This document shows, piece by piece, positions 21,638 to 24,471 of a stretch of 24,471 nucleotides of DNA. The notes below the pieces were generated by a model. That model was given only the letters and a program-made list of their open reading frames with translations. It had not been told where the DNA came from and ran no database searches. Position 1 is the first letter of the stretch. Each line of letters starts with the position of its first letter. Position numbers and translations under genes: made by a program. The stretch spans positions 1 to 24,471 of the IMG/VR virus record IMGVR_UViG_3300020185_000253. One strand, given 5' to 3'. The DNA comes from a virus.

Positions 21638-21973
21638 TTATTGCAACGGCTCGAATGTGCCGATGGCAGAGAAGTATTTGCCGAGAAGCTCGTTATGTTG
21701 CCTGTATGTGTCATCATGCAGGTGTTGGAAGTAAATGGTGTTGCCTTTGCTGTCAATCAGCTGGAAACACCTGTCTTCCAAGAATACTATGGTGTATGAG
21801 TCTACTACGTCGTTCTCGTAGTTGTAAATAGACGCGAGGCATTGCTCTGGAGCCAATAGCACATTGACGTGTGAATGCTCGCATTCGAAGTCGGCTGTGT
21901 AGAACGGTACTTGGCTTGAGCATGAGGTAAGAAGCGCCGCCCAAAACGCGCAGAAGAGAATAAAATGTTTCAT
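21638..21973 (-). CDS. Lipoprotein, 111 aa
   Basis: A signal peptide with lipobox LTSC (residues 15-18) after MKHFILFCAFWAAL. Cys18 would be lipid-modified, and Ser-Ser-Gln follows. The mature part is beta-rich with many aromatic and His residues (DSYTIVFLEDRCFQLID, NTIYFQHLHDD). ATG 21973 is used; the longer frame upstream crosses a hairpin. It is the second LTSC lipoprotein in the window, without evident similarity to the first beyond the signal. A role at the host envelope, such as exclusion of other phages, is possible. Confidence 0.75.
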   Translation of the reverse strand: MKHFILFCAFWAALLTSCSSQVPFYTADFECEHSHVNVLLAPEQCLASIYNYENDVVDSYTIVFLEDRCFQLIDSKGNTIYFQHLHDDTYRQHNELLGKYFSAIGTFEPLQ

Positions 21974-22028
21974 TGTTTGAAGGGAATAACGGACTTGTCC
22001 GAAAAGAAATTTGAGAATGGAGAATATA

Positions 22029-22052
22029 GCCCCTGCACTTATGTGCAGAGGC
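22029..22052 (-). terminator. Hairpin after the 45-aa membrane protein gene
   Basis: A 10-bp stem in minus-strand RNA (GCCUCUGCAC with GUGCAGGGGC, loop AUAA) with one U-G wobble. It is followed by UAUAUUCUCC, the same GGGGCTATATTCT context as the hairpin at 22692. Here the AGTAGAGGT core is missing. Confidence 0.6.
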
Positions 22053-22059
22053 CTAAGGG

Positions 22060-22197
22060 TTAACGTTTGTTGATGATGTCTTGGATACCATGCCACAGCA
22101 TTGCACCCGCAGCAGCGAGTACAAACATGCAACCGATGATAACAAGGACGCCGAGCATATTGCCGACGTCAAGAAGTAGAGATTCTTGTTCGTTCAT
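22060..22197 (-). CDS. Small membrane protein, 45 aa
   Basis: ATG 22197 lies 17 bases after the hairpin that covers the end of the previous gene. A short acidic start (MNEQESLLLD) precedes a hydrophobic segment of about 22 residues (MLGVLVIIGCMFVLAAAGAM), then a short polar end with Asp-Asp-free DIINKR. It is a single-pass membrane protein. With the neighbouring 35-residue membrane peptide it might form a pair, for example holin-like or envelope-modifying, but lysis genes are not otherwise seen here. Confidence 0.6.
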   Translation of the reverse strand: MNEQESLLLDVGNMLGVLVIIGCMFVLAAAGAMLWHGIQDIINKR

Positions 22198-22214
22198 GAT
22201 AGAAAGGGATTGAA

Positions 22215-22241
22215 CTTACCCGCGCAATGAGCGCAGGTAAG
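22215..22241 (-). promoter_or_regulatory. Hairpin over the stop codon of the 35-aa gene
   Basis: An 11-bp stem in minus-strand RNA (CUUACCUGCGC with GCGCGGGUAAG, loop UCAUU) with one U-G wobble. It includes the gene's stop codon, and the next ATG is 17 bases beyond. There is no U-tract, so RNA processing, stability or translation control is likelier than termination. Confidence 0.5.
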
Positions 22242-22323
22242 CGATGAGAGATGGCACGAGCATGAGCACTGTGAGTGCTGTGCCCGCGATGACGTTGAGT
22301 TGGTAAGGAGTGAAGTCTTGCAT
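22216..22323 (-). CDS. Small membrane peptide, 35 aa
   Basis: ATG 22323 to TAA 22216. A polar start (MQDFTPYQLN) is followed by one hydrophobic segment of about 20 residues (VIAGTALTVLMLVPSLIAYL) and a basic end RSLRG. A single membrane helix is clear. Its start is 13 bases after the upstream hairpin, and its stop is buried in the next hairpin. The function is unknown. Confidence 0.6.
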   Translation of the reverse strand: MQDFTPYQLNVIAGTALTVLMLVPSLIAYLRSLRG

Positions 22324-22334
22324 GAGAAAGGGGT

Positions 22335-22631
22335 TTATCCCCGCTGCGGTTGTGCAGCGAGGATGTTGAGTTTGCGGAGCTTTGCGGTGTAGATGCAAGC
22401 GTACTGCTGTGTGCAGGGAACTTGCGCGATGAGGCCGAGGAAGTTGTGGTACACGACGAAGTGGCCTGTGTTTGTGTAGGCAGACTCGAGCAGTGGTACT
22501 TCCATCTGGTCTACTTTGTTTGCGCGCAGCTTGCTGAGCAGAGACTCTAGGATTGCAGGGTTCTGGATTACACCGTCAATGGTGTTGTTATCTGCACCTG
22601 TGCTTGCGATGAATGACTTGATTGTTTGCAT
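22335..22631 (-). CDS. Hypothetical protein, 98 aa
   Basis: A soluble protein with a helical N-terminal half (DGVIQNPAILESLLSKLRA) and a strand-turn-strand-helix C-terminal half (GHFVVYHNFLGLIAQV, then YTAKLRKLNIL). The 3' end overlaps a hairpin. The leader ends GCAATAAAAAACAAGATTC, like that of the gene at 23516. An element copy lies 34 bases upstream of the start. No family is recognised. Confidence 0.6.
   Translation of the reverse strand: MQTIKSFIASTGADNNTIDGVIQNPAILESLLSKLRANKVDQMEVPLLESAYTNTGHFVVYHNFLGLIAQVPCTQQYACIYTAKLRKLNILAAQPQRG
22337..22364 (-). promoter_or_regulatory. Hairpin over the end of the 98-aa gene
   Basis: An 11-bp stem in minus-strand RNA (AUCCUCGCUGC with GCAGCGGGGAU) with one U-G wobble and a 6-base loop. 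It covers the last codons and meets the stop. AACCCCUUUCUC and then the next ATG follow. Confidence 0.5.
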
Positions 22632-22665
22632 GAGAATCTTGTTTTTTATTGCAACGAACGAGCTT

Positions 22666-22688
22666 GGCGCTTACCTCTACTTCAGAAT
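22666..22688 (-). promoter_or_regulatory. Repeated element, copy 4
   Basis: Reads ATTCTGAAGTAGAGGTAAGC then GCC on the minus strand, preceded by TAT so that the unit is TATATTCTGAAGTAGAGG. It lies three bases after the hairpin at 22692 and 34 bases before ATG 22631. Confidence 0.55.
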
Positions 22689-22691
22689 ATA

Positions 22692-22715
22692 GCCCCACCG
22701 CGTTAACGGCAGGGC
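22692..22715 (-). terminator. Hairpin after the 87-aa gene
   Basis: A 10-bp stem in minus-strand RNA (GCCCUGCCGU with GCGGUGGGGC, loop UAAC) with three wobble pairs. It starts six bases after the stop and is followed by UAUAUUCUG, which is also the start of the repeated element. Confidence 0.6.
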
Positions 22716-22721
22716 ATATAA

Positions 22722-22985
22722 TCATTTGGTCAAGTCCATTGATGTGACGTTGACACCGACTGCACCACACAGTTCAATGATGGTGCTTTGGAGCAGAGGA
22801 GTGAACTTTTCTTGATAGAACAGCTCACCCGTGAAGTCAAACAGCATGACATAGTCGTTGATGGACTCACGTTCAATGACACATTTGTGTGCAGTCATGA
22901 CAGAGCCATCGCTAAGTGTTATGCCTTCGTCTAAGACATAGCTGAGGTTGCGTAGGCGTGAAAGTTGTTTAGATAAGATAGACAT
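22722..22985 (-). CDS. Hypothetical protein, 87 aa
   Basis: ATG 22985 is chosen, 15 bases after the hairpin at 23001; the longer frame crosses that hairpin. A basic helical start (MSILSKQLSRLRNLSYV) is followed by strands (YVMLFDFTGELFYQEKF), a helix (LLQSTIIELCGAVG) and a last strand (VNVTSMDL). This beta-hairpin, helix, strand order recurs in the neighbouring small genes. No family is recognised. Confidence 0.6.
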   Translation of the reverse strand: MSILSKQLSRLRNLSYVLDEGITLSDGSVMTAHKCVIERESINDYVMLFDFTGELFYQEKFTPLLQSTIIELCGAVGVNVTSMDLTK

Positions 22986-23000
22986 GGGAGAAAGGGTTGT

Positions 23001-23027
23001 GACCCCGCACTGTTGTAGTGCAGGGTC
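23001..23027 (-). promoter_or_regulatory. Hairpin before the 87-aa gene
   Basis: An 11-bp stem in minus-strand RNA (GACCCUGCACU with AGUGCGGGGUC, loop ACAAC) with one U-G wobble. CACAACCCUUUCUCCC and the ATG follow with no U-tract, so it may be a leader or processing hairpin rather than a terminator. Confidence 0.5.
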
Positions 23028-23034
23028 GATGAGA

Positions 23035-23259
23035 TTATATGGCGTGAGGTATGTTGATGCACAGCATTTGTGCAATGTTCATGCGGTTGCAGCCGGCGAG
23101 AACGCGATAGAACACGTTATATTGGACAACCTTGTCGAGCAGAACTGTGCCATCGGCTTTGGAGAAGATGGTGACAGTATTGTCGGACAGGGTGCGCGCT
23201 TCCATACGAACATAGATGTTGTTGGGCTTGCAAGAGTAGAAGAAAGAGAGAGTATCCAT
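23035..23259 (-). CDS. Hypothetical protein, 74 aa
   Basis: ATG 23259 is 15 bases after the upstream hairpin. The product is beta-rich at first (NNIYVRMEARTLS, NTVTIFSKADGTVLLDKVV), then helical (FYRVLAGCNRMNIAQML). It has four Cys residues. It fits the strand-turn-strand-helix pattern shared by neighbours. There is no signal peptide. The function is unknown. Confidence 0.6.
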   Translation of the reverse strand: MDTLSFFYSCKPNNIYVRMEARTLSDNTVTIFSKADGTVLLDKVVQYNVFYRVLAGCNRMNIAQMLCINIPHAI

Positions 23260-23274
23260 AAGAGATATGGTTTT

Positions 23275-23300
23275 GGGGCCACAGCATATGCCATGACCCC
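23275..23300 (-). promoter_or_regulatory. Hairpin before the 74-aa gene
   Basis: An 11-bp stem in minus-strand RNA (GGGGUCAUGGC with GCUGUGGCCCC, loop AUAU) with three wobble pairs. AAAACCAUAUCUCUU and the ATG follow. There is no U-tract. On the plus strand the wobbles become C-A mismatches. Confidence 0.5.
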
Positions 23301-23306
23301 GGATGA

Positions 23307-23516
23307 TTATTCAGAGATGAAGTTGCAGTCGTGAAGGTCAGACTTGAGAGCAGTGAGTTCTGCATCTGAAATCTCCTCGGTAGCAAGTTCTTGTCCATAG
23401 AAACCACAAAGGGTTACCGTGGCAGTTGTTCCGTCCAAAGAGTGTGTTACAACTACATCTTCAATGTGAGCGGAAGAATCAAGCATGTGCTCGGTAATAA
23501 GGTCGTTGAATGACAT
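23307..23516 (-). CDS. Hypothetical acidic protein, 69 aa
   Basis: An acidic 69-residue protein: a helical start (FNDLITEHMLDSSAH), a beta-hairpin (HIEDVVVTHSLDGTTATVTL, then GFYGQELATEE) and a C-terminal helix (DAELTALKSDLHD). The leader ends GCAATAAAAACATATTCTC before ATG, nearly the same as at 22631. A repeated element lies 32 bases upstream. No family is recognised. Confidence 0.6.
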   Translation of the reverse strand: MSFNDLITEHMLDSSAHIEDVVVTHSLDGTTATVTLCGFYGQELATEEISDAELTALKSDLHDCNFISE

Positions 23517-23548
23517 GAGAATATGTTTTTATTGCCATTAATGAGAAT

Positions 23549-23571
23549 GGTTTTCAACTCTACTTGAGAAT
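23549..23571 (-). promoter_or_regulatory. Repeated element, copy 3
   Basis: Reads ATTCTCAAGTAGAGTTGAAA then ACC on the minus strand, preceded by TTT. It lies immediately after the hairpin at 23575, sharing the T-tract TTTATTC, and 32 bases before ATG 23516. Confidence 0.55.
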
Positions 23572-23574
23572 AAA

Positions 23575-23597
23575 GGGGCGCACGCAGTGTGCACCCC
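23575..23597 (-). terminator. Terminator after the 78-aa gene
   Basis: A 9-bp stem in minus-strand RNA (GGGGUGCAC with GUGCGCCCC, loop ACUGC) with one U-G wobble, followed directly by UUUAUUC. It lies seven bases after the gene stop. The U-tract overlaps the beginning of the repeated element. Confidence 0.7.
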
Positions 23598-23604
23598 TGA
23601 TTCA

Positions 23605-23841
23605 TTAGACAGTTTCGTAGTAACGTACATAGCCGAGTTTCGACAGGTCAGCAACAACGAGGTTGCGTGTTTGCTCGTCTAAGTGGAACTCACATGTGGA
23701 CTTGTAGTCGTTGTTCATGCAGAGCAGCACATACTTTCCTGCATCTTTGTCGAAGGATACGTTGAATTGTGTGGTCTTGGATGCAAAGTGAACGTGAGAT
23801 ACGACAGCGTTTGCAGTTTTGCGAGAAGTAGGGAGAGACAT
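23605..23841 (-). CDS. Hypothetical protein, 78 aa
   Basis: ATG 23841 is preferred because it follows an A/C-rich leader (CTCAAAAACACAACACAA); a GTG ten codons upstream would make that leader coding. A basic Ser/Thr start (MSLPTSRKTANAVV) precedes strands (TQFNVSFDKD, KYVLLCMNNDY, STCEFHLDE), a helix and a final strand (YVRYYETV). It resembles its small neighbours in layout. The function is unknown. Confidence 0.6.
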   Translation of the reverse strand: MSLPTSRKTANAVVSHVHFASKTTQFNVSFDKDAGKYVLLCMNNDYKSTCEFHLDEQTRNLVVADLSKLGYVRYYETV

Positions 23842-24123
23842 TTGTGTTGTGTTTTTGAGAGAGTAGTGCACACTAATTACATAGCACTACAATGTATGGT
23901 AAGAGAAAGAAGGGGAGAAAGGGGAGAATACATAGGTAGGAAGCCTACACCATACTCTCGCCCTTACAATAGCAACTAACAGTTACATCCTCATTCCACA
24001 TCATTCCTTACACCCTTTAGCGTAAGTACTCTGTGGTATCCTGAGGCAAGCATCGTATGTTCTGAGCATCTCGCAGTAGCTTGTAGACGAGTGTGCTTGC
24101 AATTAAATGCTATATACGAGGTT
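23842..24123 (-). other. Gene-poor stretch with leader and two very short frames
   Basis: No gene above 30 codons. On the minus strand it holds two tiny coupled frames: 24069-24001 (22 residues) and 24004-23945 (19 residues), which overlap by four bases; both are weak. A polypyrimidine run near 23897-23930 contains the direct repeat CTCCCCTTT and TATTCT. A small GTAGG/CCTAC hairpin lies near 23940. It may be a long leader for the 78-residue gene, transcribed from element copy 2. Confidence 0.3.
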
Positions 24124-24146
24124 GGATGTTTTACCTCTATACAGTA
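24124..24146 (-). promoter_or_regulatory. Repeated element, copy 2
   Basis: Reads ACTGTATAGAGGTAAAACAT then CC on the minus strand. The last part (AGAGGTAAAACATCC) is identical to copy 1. It lies seven bases after the hairpin at 24153. The next long gene is far downstream at 23841. Confidence 0.5.
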
Positions 24147-24152
24147 GTAATA

Positions 24153-24174
24153 GTAGACCCTGTTAGGGGCCTAC
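24153..24174 (-). terminator. Hairpin after the 64-aa gene
   Basis: An 8-bp stem in minus-strand RNA (GUAGGCCC with GGGUCUAC, 6-base loop) with one G-U wobble. It lies 13 bases after the stop. UAUUACU follows, merging with the repeated element. Confidence 0.5.
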
Positions 24175-24187
24175 CTTACCATACATC

Positions 24188-24382
24188 TTAACTACCGTGA
24201 CGATACGTGAGTGTCCAGCCCATGGCTTTACAATCGTTCTCGATATAGGGCATCTCCGTACCCATCACTACTTCATCCTTGACAACGTTGTTGTTGTCAT
24301 CATAAAAGGTGAGTGCATACGTGTAACCGTGCACATCGTTGCTGATTTCCTCAGCTACTATACTTGTCATATTGCTATCCAT
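24188..24382 (-). CDS. Hypothetical acidic protein, 64 aa
   Basis: An acidic 64-residue protein: a short helix (MTSIVAEEISNDV), a beta-hairpin (YTYALTFYDDNNNVVKDEVV), a helix (PYIENDCKAMG) and a last strand (WTLTYRHG). It shows the small beta-hairpin, helix, strand layout most clearly among the right-hand genes. ATG 24382 is used; a second ATG lies four codons in. A repeated element lies 14 bases upstream. No family is recognised. Confidence 0.6.
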   Translation of the reverse strand: MDSNMTSIVAEEISNDVHGYTYALTFYDDNNNVVKDEVVMGTEMPYIENDCKAMGWTLTYRHGS

Positions 24383-24396
24383 AGATAACGAGTACG

Positions 24397-24420
24397 GATG
24401 TTTTACCTCTACTACAGAAT
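24397..24420 (-). promoter_or_regulatory. Repeated element, copy 1
   Basis: Reads ATTCTGTAGTAGAGGTAAAA then CATCC on the minus strand; this is the closest copy to the consensus. It is partly enclosed by an inverted repeat (CGGATGTT at 24395-24402, AACATCCG at 24437-24444). It lies 14 bases before ATG 24382, the shortest spacing of all copies. Confidence 0.55.
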
Positions 24421-24471
24421 CATGCGGGGGGTGTTTAACATCCGCAACTTCCCGGGGGGGTTTTTGCTAGG

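Overview
This looks like part of the genome of a lytic tailed bacteriophage. Every gene I can support lies on the minus strand, so transcription runs from right to left. The host is probably a member of the Bacteroidota. This is inferred from start codons that follow A/C-rich, unstructured leaders without a Shine-Dalgarno sequence, from signal peptides that would be cut A|Q, and from LTSC lipoboxes. No tRNA, rRNA, integrase, insertion sequence, CRISPR array or virion structural gene was recognised.

Left half (about 0-14.3 kb): a compact replication, recombination and nucleotide-metabolism operon. In transcription order it holds a secreted or membrane protein, an ECF-like sigma factor, a radical SAM protein related to spore photoproduct lyase, two small membrane proteins, a family A DNA polymerase with proofreading domain, a small Ala-rich protein, dUTPase, three small unknowns, an SF2 helicase, a small unknown, a DnaB-like replicative helicase, a Sak4-like RecA-fold ATPase, a probable ssDNA-binding protein, a 45-residue membrane peptide, a TOPRIM primase, an 82-residue unknown, a RusA-like resolvase, an rIIA-like GHKL ATPase and the start of a possible rIIB-like gene. 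Neighbours overlap by 1-8 bases (ATGA or TAATG) or are a few bases apart, so translational coupling is likely. Together they form a nearly complete replisome: primase, helicase, SSB, polymerase, annealing/recombination and junction resolution.

Middle (14.3-19.4 kb): a metallophosphoesterase with an N-terminal helix-turn-helix-like segment, small membrane/coiled-coil proteins, a basic exported protein, a hairpin-rich ORF-poor block (16717-17140), a protein with an SSB-like acidic tail, and an overlapping four-gene cluster of small proteins.

Right (19.4-24.4 kb): many very small genes, including two lipoproteins, tiny membrane proteins and several 64-98 residue proteins that share a beta-hairpin-plus-helix look. 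They are separated by GC-rich hairpins. A repeated element of about 24 bp (seven copies; core AGTAGAGGT preceded by TTCT-like bases) often lies between a hairpin and the next start codon. I read it as a candidate phage promoter or RNA leader element, possibly recognised by the phage sigma factor. Sixteen hairpins in the window carry G-U wobbles that pair only in minus-strand RNA, so they are direction-specific RNA structures.
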